A stretch of DNA of 64,000 bases, from positions 1,426,001 to 1,490,000 of the forward strand of contig JAKSGN010000006.1 of NCBI GenBank assembly GCA_024180945.1, written 5' to 3'. This DNA is from Macrophomina tecta (taxonomy: Eukaryota; Ascomycota; Dothideomycetes; Botryosphaeriales; Botryosphaeriaceae). The notes under the pieces are model-generated. The model was given only the letters and a program-made list of their open reading frames with translations, made no database searches and was not told the origin of the DNA. The stretch's first letter is position 1; every line of letters begins with the position of its first letter. Position numbers and translations under genes: made by a program. Of the stretch, positions 21,083 to 32,792 are shown one piece after another.

Positions 21083-21919
21083 ATGGCCTCTGCCACTGGT
21101 ATTCCCGAGCAGCATCACAGCAACGGCCACGGCGAACAGGAGCCACTCCTCGGCCGTCCTGGCGACGCTTCACAAAAGGAAGGCAAATCGCTGGCCTGGA
21201 ATCTGGTTCTGGGCACCGGCATCATCGCCCAGGCCGGAATCTGGATCGTAAGCCTCTTTCTACACTGCCTGTCACCGCCATGAGGTTGCTAACTGCCCGT
21301 TCCCAGCTTTCTGCCATCATATGGGTCGGCATCCTGTCTCATGATGTGATCTTGTTTACCGCCCACCCCGTACGTCGCCCTTCTTACGTCCTGTCATACC
21401 GCACACTGACCACCATCGCAGCTGCTCAATTCTGCCGGACTGCTCCTGATCACTCAAGCCGCACTCATCCTGCAGCCCACACACACTCCCGACCAGAAAC
21501 GCAAGGGCACCTACGCCCACGCCGTCTTCAACCACATTGGTGTGCTTTCGCTCCTTGCCGGTTTCATCGTCATCGAGGTGAACAAGGAGCGCGGGGGGCT
21601 GGACCATTTTGAGTCTCCGCATGCCATCCTCGGTATCATCACCTACACCTTCCTGGTGTTGCAGGCCATTGTCGGATTCACACAGTTCTTTACACCTTCG
21701 GTGTACCGTGGCGTCGACAGGGCGAAGAAGATCTACAAGTACCACCGGTTCTTTGGCTATGTTACCTTTGTTCTCGCACTGATCACCATCGCCACGGCAA
21801 CAAGGACGACCTTCAACGTCAACGTGTTGCACATAAACCTGTGGGCTGTCATTGTCGCATCTCTCATCACGCTGGCAGGCATCGTTCCTAGGATTAAGAA
21901 GCAGAAGCTTGGACTGTAA
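21083..21919 (+). CDS. Cytochrome b561-domain membrane protein
   Basis: Haem-containing transmembrane electron-transfer protein of the b561 family (CYB561D2-like), 241 residues. Three exons: 21083-21247, 21307-21369, 21422-21919; all junctions fall between codons. About six hydrophobic helices are visible, including the QAGIWI/LSAIIWVGILSHDV, LLNSAGLLLITQAALIL, HAVFNHIGVLSLLAGFIVI, ILGIITYTFLVLQAIVG, FFGYVTFVLALITIATA and LWAVIVASLITLAGIV segments. Candidate haem ligands are the histidines in LSHDVILFTAHP, FNHIG, SPHAI and KYHRFFGY. The N-terminus is polar (EQHHSNGHGEQEPLLG) with a dileucine-type motif. It probably uses ascorbate or a similar donor across an endomembrane; that is family knowledge. 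Confidence 0.87.
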
Positions 21920-22096
21920 AGCGGTCACTTTGGCCAGATCCCAGGCGATGAAGGGTGGATGATGTAACATTCACCAAACAGTCGTATCCGCTGGGTGCGG
22001 GGGATGATTCTTTGCTTTCCAACTCTCTACGTCGGTTCATTTCGAATAATATCATCTTGGAGATATGGTGCTTTTATGTAAAGATTGAGAACGTGC

Positions 22097-22134
<38 letters not shown>

Positions 22135-22745
22135 CAAAATACGCTGGATTTATGTCTCTGCTGATACTGTTGCGATGATCGGGCCAACTGATATTCAAAG
22201 GCATGTACACCAGATTATACGTAGAATTTAGCATGAAAAAGACTCGCATACTTTTATAACATCCACTTTCAAGGCAAGGTATGCCAGCGCCGAGCGCTTA
22301 CGTTACCTTTGCTATAGGATGGGCTTCATCTTTTGAGGGCTTGCCAAGTGAGACCGAGAAGTGTCAACGGACGACAGATCTGCGTCACGCGTGAAAAATG
22401 ATACGCTCAATGTACCTCGAATCTGAAACCCTTCCAGAGTTACGCTAAGCTCCGAGGTTACTCCAGACCGCTTGAGAACGACCAGCTAATTTGATCGCTT
22501 CGGAGCTGAGCCATTGGGGCCATGTGAACAACTGAGGGTAGACACGGCGAAAATAGATCACCAAGACCAGCCCGTACCATCGTGCGTTCGAGCATCTACG
22601 GCCAGGCTCCGATCCATTCCGCGAACACACCTCTGGTGCTCCGCGCTTTCCCGCTGCCTCTCATATCAGGAAATAGCGAAGACAAAAGACAGTTTCCGCG
22701 CCATGTTGACGTGCGCATGATTAGTTCATGTCAGTACGCTCGGAA
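21920..22745. other. Convergent spacer between cytochrome b561 and HIRIP3-like genes
   Basis: About 825 bases with a 32-base poly(T) run at 22099-22130 and ACGCGT at 22387-22392. Otherwise only short frames; I see no gene. Confidence 0.5.
22099..22130 (+). repeat. Poly(T) tract, 32 bases
   Basis: An uninterrupted T run, the longest homopolymer in the window, about 180 bp after the cytochrome b561 stop codon. Length is likely variable between strains or sequencing runs. Confidence 0.9.
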
Positions 22746-23954
22746 TCAATCACTCTCTTCGCCTTCGCTTTCAATGAGGCCCTCCAGATCTTTCAGCCCC
22801 TTTGCTAGCCTTCGCCTTGGCCGTGTTCCAGCATCTTCGACTTCTTCCTCCTCTGACTGTCCCCATCGCTTCGCCCCTTCTTGGACCGCCTCAAGATCAG
22901 CGGCCAATTCTCTGCGTTCCTTGATCTGTCGGGCCTTCTCAACAGAATAGCGTCCATCCATGCCAGCCTCTTTCAACATCTCCTTCAGATGGTTAATCTT
23001 GGCTTTGGGGGTATCAAATGGTTTGAGCTCTTTGCCCCAGAGCTTGCGAATTCCGCACTTGACCAGCCAGCCCTGTAGTCTTCTGATTTCGGCCTCTTGC
23101 GGGTCGGGCTCCTTAACTTCCTTGGAGTTTCCCTTTTTGCTGGCGGGCTTGGAATTCTTTTCTTTTGCTGGACCCGCATTCCTTTGACGTTTCTTCTTCG
23201 GGGGCTCATCTATCAACACCGACATATCACTGTCAGACGCCTCAGGTTTCGTGTCCTGATCTGGGCTTTTGGATTTCTTATGAGCATTTGTGACGTCGCC
23301 GTCATCATCAGCAGGGCCGGGTTGAAGGCTTCCCTTACGACTTGATGCTGAGAGCAGGGTTGGAGAAGAGGTGTCCTCGCCCTCTGAATATTCATGGATA
23401 ACGCGGGATTTCTTGGTAGCCTTCTTAGGGGAAGGCTCGGGAGGGTCAGATGCATCGCTGCGAACAGCGCTGTCTTCGTCCTCATCGGAAGCCCCGGACA
23501 CTTTCTGGCGTTTGCGTTCACTCGACTTAGTGGAAGCACCAGCCGGTTTCTTGGCTTGAGCCTTTCGTTTTTGAGGCACAGAGCGAGGGTTGGGCGCGGA
23601 TTTCTTCTTGGGCGGCTCCTCTGGCTCCGCGGCCTCAGCCTCGCTCCCGTCCTCGCGTTGCTGCACGTTCTGCAGGGCAAGGTCAGCGCACAACTCTCGA
23701 GTGCGGGTGGTATGAGGCTGGCTCACAAACTGATCAGTGACAATTGCCTTGCTGCGGGGTTTCCAGGCAGGGTCGGTTTTGAAGAAGGCTTTCGGGAGGT
23801 GCAATTTCGCCTCAGCGGAGTTGCGTATGTGGTTCACAGTCAGATTGTCGTGGTTGCCCGAAAGCCAAATGTCGCGCACAAGGCCACGCAGGGTCTGTTC
23901 GATCTCGGCATCGGGCGGCAGAGTCGGGGTGGGGTCGGCGTCGCTGTCTGACAT
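22746..23954 (-). CDS. HIRIP3-like histone chaperone / transcriptional regulator
   Basis: Single-exon gene, 402 residues from the ATG at 23954 (MSDSDADPTPT); the frame is open 20 codons further. The N-terminal domain (about 15-90) contains LRGLVRDIWLSGNHDNLTVN and IRNSAEAKLHLPKAFF, a DEK-C/SWIB-like helical fold seen in this family. A long disordered middle is rich in Lys, Ser, Pro and acidic patches with several nuclear signals (PPKKKSAPNPR, PPKKKRQRN). The C-terminal part, IRRLQGWLVKCGIRKLWGKE and LKEMLKEAGMDGRYSVEKAR, matches the HIRIP3/CHZ-adjacent region that binds H2A-H2B. Role in chromatin is therefore likely, by family. Divergent from TPS1; an ACGCGT box is at 23996-24001. Confidence 0.75.
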   Translation of the reverse strand: MSDSDADPTPTLPPDAEIEQTLRGLVRDIWLSGNHDNLTVNHIRNSAEAKLHLPKAFFKTDPAWKPRSKAIVTDQFVSQPHTTRTRELCADLALQNVQQREDGSEAEAAEPEEPPKKKSAPNPRSVPQKRKAQAKKPAGASTKSSERKRQKVSGASDEDEDSAVRSDASDPPEPSPKKATKKSRVIHEYSEGEDTSSPTLLSASSRKGSLQPGPADDDGDVTNAHKKSKSPDQDTKPEASDSDMSVLIDEPPKKKRQRNAGPAKEKNSKPASKKGNSKEVKEPDPQEAEIRRLQGWLVKCGIRKLWGKELKPFDTPKAKINHLKEMLKEAGMDGRYSVEKARQIKERRELAADLEAVQEGAKRWGQSEEEEVEDAGTRPRRRLAKGLKDLEGLIESEGEESD

Positions 23955-24850
23955 GGTCGGGACGGCGCTGGAGGGCGTGGACCTTGGGCGGCGCGACGCG
24001 TGCGCGCGGAGCAATGGTGGCAGGGCGGAGACGAGTGAGCTTCAGATAAGATTGGCTACGGCGCGCGAAGCAGGCTAGCGCACCGGCGGGTGGGCGGGCA
24101 GGCGGCGCGCAGGTCCAAGGCACGGCGCGGGCGCGGGCGCGGGTGCTGGTGGACGGCGAGGGGAGATGGCATTTGCTGAGATGCGCATCCGCCGTCATCG
24201 CCGATTCTCTCGGGCAGCAGCTGCAGCTGGGCGGCCGCCTTGCCCTGCGCTGCGCTGCTCTGCCGCCGTGCTCGCTGGCGCGCTGCGCCCCTGCCCGCGC
24301 CCGGAACAGCCCTGGCAGCTGCGGACAACAAGCAACGTCGCGCACGCCAGCCTGTTGGCCCGCCGCGGCCAACTGCGTCATCGTGGTGTGGGTGCTTGCG
24401 CGAGAGTTGTGCCTGTTGCTGCTGAAAATAAAAGTGGGCGCGGCCTTGGGCTTGTGCACCGGGTAGACGTCAATCGGCATCACACCGTGTGCTGTTGCCT
24501 TTTCACGTTTTCCAGCCAGCGCGCCGGAATTGCCAGTCTCGCTGCCCTGCCAGTCTGCAGAGCCAGATTAAAGCCGCCTTGCGCTCTAGAGCCCGACCCC
24601 AACCAAGCTCCCCCAGACCGTCGACGCGCGTGGAAGTTGCGAGAAAAGCTCCGCCAGAAGCACCGTCGCGCCTGCTCTCAACACCCGGGCCCCGCCAAAT
24701 ATCATTCTGACGACACCCATCTCAGTCCAACCTCGCTCCCGCCCGCCTTGACTTCCCCAGGCCCTGCTACTAACCGCCAGCCTTCTGCTGCCCGAGTCCT
24801 CCCACCAACCAACGCCGTTGCCCTCCGCTCGCCCTCGCACCACCGCCGCT
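23955..24850. promoter_or_regulatory. Divergent promoter of the HIRIP3-like gene and TPS1
   Basis: Nearly 900 GC-rich bases. On the HIRIP3 side ACGCGT (23996-24001) lies 42 bp before the start. Toward TPS1 I see stress-response-like cores AGGGG at 24159-24163 and CCCCT at 24289-24293, some 560-690 bp before the TPS1 ATG. These are five-base matches and weak evidence alone. The last 250 bases are C-rich and probably the TPS1 leader. Confidence 0.5.
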
Positions 24851-26623
24851 ATGCCGCCTGCCACAGAAGACCCCAAGCCGGACAACGGCCGTCTGCTGCT
24901 TGTCTCCAACCGCCTACCCATCACTATCAAGCGCTCTGACGAGGGTAAATATGACTTCTCCATGTCCTCGGGCGGTCTCGTCAGCGGCCTGAGCGGCCTT
25001 TCTAAATCGACCACCTTCCAATGGTATGGCTGGCCGGGCCTCGAGGTCCCTGAGAACGAGATTGGCACTCTCAAGGCCAGGCTGAAGGAGGAATACAACG
25101 CCATCCCCGTCATGCTGGACGATGATCTGGCTGATGGTCACTACAATGGCTTCTCGAGTGCGTCTGCTCCCCCCCCTCCGCGGTTTTGCGCACCCTGCTG
25201 ATGCTGCCAAAAGATTCCATCCTCTGGCCGCTCTTCCACTACCACCCCGGTGAGATCACCTTCGACGAGTCCGCTTGGAATGCATACACCGAGGCCAATC
25301 GTCTCTTCGCCAAGGCCATCGCCGCAGATGTACAAGACAACGACCTCGTCTGGGTCCACGACTACCACCTTATGCTTCTACCTGCTATGCTCCGCGAGGA
25401 GATTGGTACGAGCAAGAAGAACGTCAAGCTCGGCTTCTTCCTCCATACTCCATTCCCCAGCAGCGAGATCTACCGTATTCTTCCGGTTAGAAATGAGATC
25501 TTGCTCGGTGTCCTGCATTGCGACTTGATTGGCTTCCACACCTACGATTACGCCCGCCATTTCCTCAGCAGCTGCTCCAGGATACTGTAAGTCGTCCAAC
25601 GTTGCTAGAATCTGATTGACTCAAGACTGATGGGTTTTCTGCAGTGGTTTGGCAACAACTCCCAACGGCGTCGAGTTCCAGGGCAAGGTGGTCACAGTGG
25701 GCGCCTTCCCTATTGGTATTGATCCTGAGAAGTTCGAGGAGGGTTTGAAGAAGCCCAAGGTCCAGGAGCGCATTGCCACACTCGAACGGAAGTTTCAGGG
25801 CGTGAAGTTGATCGTTGGCGTGGATCGTCTCGATTACATCAAGGGCGTGCCACAGAAGTTGCACGCGCTGGAAGTGTTCCTGACCGAACATCCTGAGTGG
25901 ATTGGTAAGGTTGTTTTGGTTCAGGTCGCAGTTCCAAGCCGGCAGGACGTGGAGGAATATCAGAATCTCAGGGCAGTTGTGAATGAGTTGGTCGGAAGGA
26001 TAAACGGCAAGTTCGGTGAGTATGGACCTACTCTATCTACCCTGCGATAGGCCGTGGACTGATTTCGCAGGAACCATCGAGTTTATGCCTATTCACTTCA
26101 TGCACAAGTCGGTGTCTTTCGATGAGCTCATTGCACTCTACGCCGTCTCTGATGTGTGCTTGGTGTCCTCGACCCGAGATGGCATGAATCTCGTTTCCTA
26201 CGAGTACATTGCTACTCAGCAGAAGCGTCATGGCGTCATGATCTTATCCGAGTTCGCTGGCGCCGCTCAAAGTTTGAACGGTAGTATCATTGTCAACCCT
26301 TGGAACACGGAGGAACTTGCAGACGCAATCCACGATGCAGTCACCATGGGTGCGGAGCAACGGGCTCTTAACTACCAAAAGCTGGCCAAATACGTGAACA
26401 AGTACACGAGGTAAGTTGGCACAAACACAATTCAAATCGTGAATTCAGACTGATATTCATCTGCAGTGCTTGGTGGGGCCAGTCTTTTGTGAGCGAGCTC
26501 ACTAGGATCTCGGAGCAAGCCGAGAAGAAGCTGAACATGCGCCGTGGCTCACTCCTGGACAATGTCCCTAGCAAAAGTGAGGATGCAACTGAGGAGCTTG
26601 AGCCCGTTCAGGCGGGATCATAA
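24851..26623 (+). CDS. TPS1: Alpha,alpha-trehalose-phosphate synthase (UDP-forming)
   Basis: Makes trehalose-6-phosphate from UDP-glucose and glucose-6-phosphate, the first step of trehalose synthesis; the product also restrains hexokinase in fungi. Five exons: 24851-25157, 25214-25586, 25645-26015, 26071-26410, 26467-26623, 515 residues, normal for a TPS1 without a phosphatase domain. Glycosyltransferase-20 motifs: LLLVSNRLPITIKR, SSGGLVSGLSGL, WYGWPGLEV, NSILWPLFHYHPGE, WVHDYHLMLLP, GFFLHTPFPSSEIYR, VGVDRLDYIKGVPQKL, VSSTRDGMNLVSYEYIA, LSEFAGAAQSL and NPWNTEELADAI. Introns start GTGCGT, GTAAGT, GTGAGT and GTAAGT. All joins restore conserved motifs, for example YNGFSNSILWP across intron 1. 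Nothing appears missing. Confidence 0.97.
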
Positions 26624-27242
26624 GCGATGCCAGCCGCCGTATTGTCCGCATCTAGTTCAGAAGCATCGAGGCGAACAGGTAGACAACTTGAGATGATTAC
26701 ACGAAATTTGCACGGGATAGGGTAGGCTTGCAAAGGAAGCTTTCTTTTTGATGTGGCCACACTGCTTCAGGCGCTAGCATGGAACTGTCGGAGTTTATTC
26801 AATAGACCTTCGAATATCCTTGATTCGATGCTGATGGAGATGAGGCATGACCTGTTTCGTGGAGTACGCGAGTGCTTATGCACTTGTATGCCTAAGCCCT
26901 ACCAGTAGAGATCCAGCTTGGTACCAGTTCGAATAGAAAGCAATACCAATGCTGTGGTTCGTACGAATGAGACAATGGCTTTGGGCGATAGCTTGCTTCA
27001 ATATCACTTCCTGCGTATTTTCGGGGTTAAGGCGGCGGAGAACGCTCGGTCCACATCTGGTTGCGACTACGCATCGAAAAGTGCAACCACGTCCCGGGCG
27101 GCATTGCAACGAACCTCTCCTCCAGTACACCAACACTGCCAGCATCACTTTCAACTGTGCACTGCCACACCAAGTTGAATGGGTAGCACTCGCTAGCTTC
27201 ACTGCAGTTCTCCTTTCCTCGGCCATCGCTGCAACTGCCACC
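26624..27242. other. Spacer between TPS1 and uS17m
   Basis: About 620 bases containing the TPS1 3' untranslated region and the promoter of the ribosomal-protein gene. The uS17m frame stays open upstream but is not family-like there. Nothing else recognised. Confidence 0.5.
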
Positions 27243-27948
27243 ATGCCAACGCCCGGCAACCCGTATCGCCAATTCACTGGCGTTGTGGTGTCGGCGGGTA
27301 AGATGACGAAGACGGTGAAAGTGCGCATACCAGGCCAGAAATGGGACAAGCATATCCGCAAAGTCAGTAACTCCTGTTCGCGTCGCTGCCGCCGTGAGCT
27401 TACCTGAAATCTAGGATTTCCCGGCGCCTTACCATGTTCTTGTTTCAGACCCGACCGAATCCGCGAGAGAAGGCGATGTCGTTAATCTACGGAACGGTTG
27501 GAGGACTTCGAAACACGTTCACCACGTCGTCACGCGCATCGTGGCGCCGTTCGGCCCTGCCATCGAAGACAGGCCACCCGTGCCGACAGAGGAGGAGCGC
27601 CAGCGCCAACTCATCCAAGCGAAGTTAGAAAAGGATCTCCGGAGAGCATCTTTCGGACGACCAACATCTCTGAGCCGCGTAAAGGAGATGGCGGAGAAAA
27701 ATGACTGGCTAGCAGAGCTGCCGCAGCGGCTTGCGGACGCGAGGAAGCGAGCTGAAGAAGCTGGCATTGTCCGACCAGGGACTGCGGAGCAACCGATGCC
27801 ACGGATAAATGTCAGAGCGAAGTACAATATTGACAGGGCGGCAAAATTCCTGGAGAAAGGCCTTAAGAGTGAAGAGCAGGCCGAGCAGGCCGAGAAGATA
27901 GCGGATTCTCCTGCCGAGGGGATTTTGAGAGGCGCAAAAGCTATCTGA
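27243..27948 (+). CDS. MRPS17: Mitochondrial small-subunit ribosomal protein uS17m
   Basis: Two exons, 27243-27362 and 27415-27948, 217 residues. The OB-fold S17 domain occupies residues 1-90: YRQFTGVVVSAGKMTKTVKV, KWDKHIRK, then DFPAPYHVLVSDPTESAREG, DVVNLRNGWRTSKHVHHVV. The mitochondrial-type C-terminal extension (about 95-217) is helical and charged, typical of fungal mitoribosomal proteins. The intron begins GTCAGT and ends CTAG and lies between codons. I use the ATG of MPTPGNPYRQF because the open frame upstream is not similar to the family. Binds small-subunit rRNA in the mitochondrion. Confidence 0.88.
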
Positions 27949-28679
27949 GCCAGTGAAGTGCTGGCTGCTACGCTATATTGGGAACTTGTACGATTCCGAA
28001 TGAGGTCGTGGTGGAGCCAGACCAAGAGGACCAGCAACGCTATATTAGGGCAGGTTGTGTTTACAGAAGCAGATTATCATTCTCTGTCCTAGATCCGGTG
28101 GAGGGCGATGCGTAGAGGAGTCCACGATGAGACTGGACTCAGAAACACAAAGCATGAAATTCACATATCGGAGCCTGCTCTGGTGGCAAATGACACGAAG
28201 AGCATCCAACCTGCAGAGTGACTACATCGATTGTGCTATTCCGAGGCAGCCCAATAAGTAGCTCTTAGAAACCTTATTCTCTGTACTTGCGTGTTACTGC
28301 TGCATTTCAAGATGCTGTGCAGGCAAGTTGATGTGCCGCGATGCATGCCGGAGAAGATGTAGACAGTCAAACGCAGCGGATTGACTCCATCGAACTTAAA
28401 ACATCCGAAAGTGCTTCCTTGCTGTTAAGTAGTAAAACCCGCCCTAGGACTCAGCCAGGGAATGCTGCTTCGAAGGATATGGGTGGAGCGCGGTGTGATT
28501 GCTGTCCCGGTTTCCCCAGTAACGCTAAGCGAATGAGGGAATGATGTCTTTGGACAGCAGGCAGGACACCACTTTGCACATGCTGCAGCCTGCGCGTCAT
28601 ACGGGGCTTTGACCTAGGCCTTCGTCTCTACACAAAGCACCTCTGAAACTTCCACCGTCGTCGCTGTGCCCCCGCCGAC
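27949..28679. other. Spacer between uS17m and VID27
   Basis: About 730 bases; contains the uS17m 3' region and VID27 promoter. Short frames only; nothing recognised. Confidence 0.5.
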
Positions 28680-31274
28680 ATGTTCATGCTACGAAATGGT
28701 ACGGCTGCTCGTACCTGCGCTGCCCCACCACACCCCCTCCTTCACCTGAGCAACCGAGTTTTACGTGTCGCGATCGCCTGCTAACCGCCTTTGGCCACAG
28801 TCAGCAAGTTCCTCTTCGGCGATAGCTCCAAGGAATCCATCATCGAAGTCCCCCAGGGCCAGCTCTACCTCGTCCGCCCTCTATCCGTGAAAGGTTATTC
28901 CGAGCTCATCTTCAAGGACGCCGCCGCGTCCATTCGTCGCACCGGCCAGGATTTCCAATACCAACTCGTCATTCAGCGCGCATACGAGGAGGGAGAGCGC
29001 GAGCTACTCGGAGAGGACGACGAGGAAGACGCCGCTGCTGAGGGCTTAGGCGCTGAAAAGGACGAGCGCACCTTTTTGCTCGACGAAGCCCTGCGCTTCC
29101 GCACCGACGTAAGGCAGACCGGCGAGAAGGTTTTCGCTTGGAAGGACCTCAGTGGTGACGAGGGCGACCTTTGGGAGTTTGTTTGCGATAGCTCTGTGCA
29201 GCCGTCCACCATTGCGACATTCGAGCTCATCGCCGTCCAGTGCCAGTACGAGAGGAAATACCGGAGGAGCCACCAACACGCCACCGAGCAGGAGCTTCAG
29301 CAGTTTTCTTTCGAGGAGGAGGCTATTCCTGACGCCAGTCCGGTATCGAGCCCGAGGATACGCTCACCCCTCGTGTCGCCCGACATCACCAGGTCAAGCT
29401 TCAGTCTCGATCCGCCCACTACCATCGACACAATGGTTTCCAAGCCCACCGCTCCCGCCGGCACGCCAAGCAAGGCCGCTAAGACGACTGCTGCACCCCC
29501 AGCCCGTGCGCAGCCGGAGAGCCGCGAGGTGCTCGCCAACGAAGCCGCTGAATTACATCTTTTCGACTTTGAGTCTGGTGCCTTCATCCTCCAGGATTCT
29601 GCTGTTCGAGCTACCGTGACCGAGACGGGTGACTGGAACTACTGGCTTCAGATAACGGGCAATGAGAAAGAATGGCTCGGTCAGCCCGTCGTACCGGATA
29701 TCAACCCCGTGTTCAACTTCGAATACCTTTCGTTCATCTTCAACCACTACACTGACGATGGCTCGGCCTATTCATGGCTGCTTCGCTTCAAGAACCAGGA
29801 TACAGAGGAGAACTTCCAAGCAGGCCTCATGCAGGCTCTATGGGAACACCTCAACCAGACCAAGTGGCTCAAAGCTAAGGACGACGAGCGCGATTACGTG
29901 ATCGAGGCCTTCCAGGACCTGACAATGGAGGATGCCAAGGAAGGCGATGCGGATGAGGAGGAGGAAGGAGAAGAAGAAGAAGGGGCGCAGCAGTCGGATG
30001 AAGGGGAGCACAGCGGCAAGCGGAGCGAGCACTATGACTCCGACGAGGAGCAGGATGATGTTTTGACCACGGATGCAGATGGCAATGTCAACTCGCAGCT
30101 GGCCGTCGGCTACAAACACGACCGCTCATTCGTTGTGCGCGGATCGAAGATTGGCGTTTTCAAGCACACCGACGATAACCAGCTCGAGTTCACCACGAAC
30201 ATTTCCAAGGTTGAGACCCCCAAAGGAAAGCTCTTCAGCCCCAAGAAGGTAATGCTCCACATGGAAGACCGGGACATGATCTTACAGAACCCCAACGATC
30301 CCAACTCTCTCTATCGGATGGACCTTGAACGCGGTCAGATTGTGGACGAGTGGAAGGTTCACGAGGACATTCCGGTTAATATATTCGCACCAGAGAAGGT
30401 GAGAGAAGATAACGCCCCGAGTTTATGATTGTGATTAGCTGACTAGCCATAGAAATACTCCCAAATGACTGGAGAGCAGACTCTCCTGGGTCTGTCCCGC
30501 AATGCACTCTACCGCATAGATCCCCGCCTGTCCGGTAACAAACTGGTCGACTCTGACTTGAAGCTGTATACGTCGAAGAACGACTTCTCAGCAGCTGCGA
30601 CCACCGAGAAGGGCCACATCGCTGTGGCTTCAAATAAGGGTGACATCCGCATGTTCGATCGGCTTGGCGTCAACGCAAAGACAGCGCTCCCCGCCATCGG
30701 CGATCCAATCATCGGCGTCGATGTTTCTGCTGATGGCCGATGGATACTGGCAACAACGCGTACTTACCTGCTCTTCATTGATGCTCTGCAGAAGGAGGGC
30801 AAGAATGAGGGCAAGCTCGGGTTTGAGAAGGCATTCCCAAAGGATTCAAAGCCACAACCGCGCCGCCTGGCGTTGACGCCCAGCCATGTGGCTCAGTTCC
30901 AGCATGAGACGAAGGCGCCAATCTCCTTCACTCCAGCGCGGTTCAATACGGGTATCGACAGCACCGAGACGACGATTGTTACGGCCACGGGACCATTTGT
31001 AGTTACTTGGAGCTTGAAGAAGGTGCTAGCAGGCCGCAAGGACCCATACAGCATCAAGCGCTATGCCGAAGAAGTCAAGGCAGACAACTTTAGGTACGGG
31101 TCAGACAAGAACCTGATAGTAGCGCTCCCCAACGAAGTCAACATGGTGGCCAAGCGTGCACTGAGGCGGCCTACGCGCGAAAGCATTGCGTCGCCGTCGC
31201 GGATTGGCACACCGCGGAAGGGCGGCCGCGGCAGCTATCTTTCGCGCAACGACATTGTCAACAGCCCATACTGA
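28680..31274 (+). CDS. VID27: VID27 (vacuolar import and degradation family)
   Basis: Conserved fungal cytoplasmic protein named for a role in vacuolar import and degradation of gluconeogenic enzymes; its biochemical activity is unclear. Three exons: 28680-28698, 28801-30398 and 30453-31274, 812 residues. The 19-base first exon encodes MFMLRN and splices to VSKFLFGDSSKESIIEVPQG, the family start. Visible regions: N-terminal VID27 domain with PLSVKGYSELIFKDAAASIR; a PH-like middle; a Glu-rich block about residues 387-425; and a C-terminal beta-propeller-like domain beginning near DRSFVVRGSKIGVFKH with MTGEQTLLGLSRNALYRIDP, GDIRMFDRLG and GRWILATTRTYLLFID. Introns begin GTACGG and GTGAGA. The C-terminal tail is basic (PRKGGRGSYLSRN). 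Confidence 0.93.
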
Positions 31275-32792
31275 TTGACGTGCTACGTGGCGCGCAGGAT
31301 GAGAGTTGTGCGAGACGCGAGTAAGACTGACGGTCATTTGTGAACTTTGCTATTTTCCTCGATTGGTTGACGCGCTTTGCCCGCAGATTGATTTCCCAAT
31401 GGCAGGGTTTCGAGAAGGATGAGGTGGATGGTGATTAAGTAGGGTGGCGTTTTTGATATCCCAGCATGGGGCCCTCCCCGGTCCACTTGCCACCAACATT
31501 GATCAATTTCATTTGGCGTATCGCTTTTATATCGTCATGACATGTGTTGGCGGATCGTTTTCCGAGGCGGTGACTGGGGCACAGGCTGGTGTCAGCCCTA
31601 AGCTGAGGCTGTCGAGACGAACCACACATGATGCACGTCAACCGAGTTGCAGAAATACGACGAATCCGGCTCTACTCTCCCTCCTCAGCATTGTGTGGAG
31701 CGGCATAAACACGAGGCAACAGCCGTGCAAACGAGCGTCCAGCCAGGCTGATGTGCAGCGGGGGGATTAGCGGATGCGGCTCGGCGGGTGCGAGCTGGTG
31801 GGCGGGCGAAGGGGTGCAGAGGGTGTTCAGAGCGTCAGACGGCAGGGCGCGCGCGGTCGATGGGGGCGCGAAGCGGCGGCGGTGGCATGGAGCGTGCTGG
31901 CGGCCGAGAGGGTTGATGAGGCAGACTGACTGACCTACGGTGCAGCCTTCTCGCCATCACGGGACGCGTAGGGCGGAAGTGGAGGGGGAGATTCAGACGT
32001 CACGGTTGCAGCTTGGCATGCGGTGAGCCGTGAAGCATCGACATGTATCGACATGTGCGGCGCCTCCGACTTCGCTTCTGGAGCCAGCAGCCACGGCGTC
32101 GGGTCCTGCAGAACGTGCGGTGAAGCGGGGAGTCGGGTGGAGAGACGCATTGGGCCTCACCTCTGCCCGTACAATACGACGATGAAATTGGCCGGCTCTT
32201 GCCACGCACGGCACGGACGCCGCCGCCATGTACAGGACGGCAGCACGGCAGCGGACACAGCAGCGGCAGCGCAGCAGCGGCGCACAGCGGCGACGGGCCG
32301 CGGGCAGGAGTGAGGCGGGCACCGAGGGTCTAGGTGGTGGTGCGGGCGGGTTGTGTCAGCGCGCAGCTCACCGCCAGACGTCGACAAGCTTGCTCGACGA
32401 TCTGCAGGAGATCCTGGCTGTTTCATGCCGGCCGTCTTCACGCTACCGAAGCAGTGCCCGCGTCCCGCCTGCCAGGTAAGTTACTGCCCGCCAGGCCAGC
32501 CAAACTCCTCAAATCATCGTCTGCACGCTCGCTCGACTCCATCGTCATCCCGGGCCTCCACATGCCCTAGCTTCGTCCTTCCACGCGCACGTGTCGCCTC
32601 TGACTAGAGCCTCTGCCCTCTGCTCCCAGATATTATTAACTTTGCTCTGAAGGTCCGTTCGTCCACCGCTCCCAACATCCGTTCTTTTGAAAAATTGTCC
32701 TCTTCCTCCCTCTCCTCTGCTTCTCAGGCCCCCGACCTCTTCTTCTTCTTCTTCTTCTTCTTCTCCTCCTCCTCCTCCTCCTCCTGCCCACA
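31275..32792. other. 1.5-kb upstream region of the permease gene
   Basis: Overlapping frames near 31990-32480 on both strands look like chance in GC-rich sequence. The last 90 bases are pyrimidine-rich and end in a (TTC)n(TCC)n microsatellite just before the permease ATG. Confidence 0.5.
32738..32785 (+). repeat. (TTC)n(TCC)n microsatellite in the permease 5' leader
   Basis: A pure pyrimidine run of about nine TTC-type followed by about seven TCC-type units ends 7 bases before the ATG at 32793. Such CT tracts are common in fungal promoters and leaders. Confidence 0.85.
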
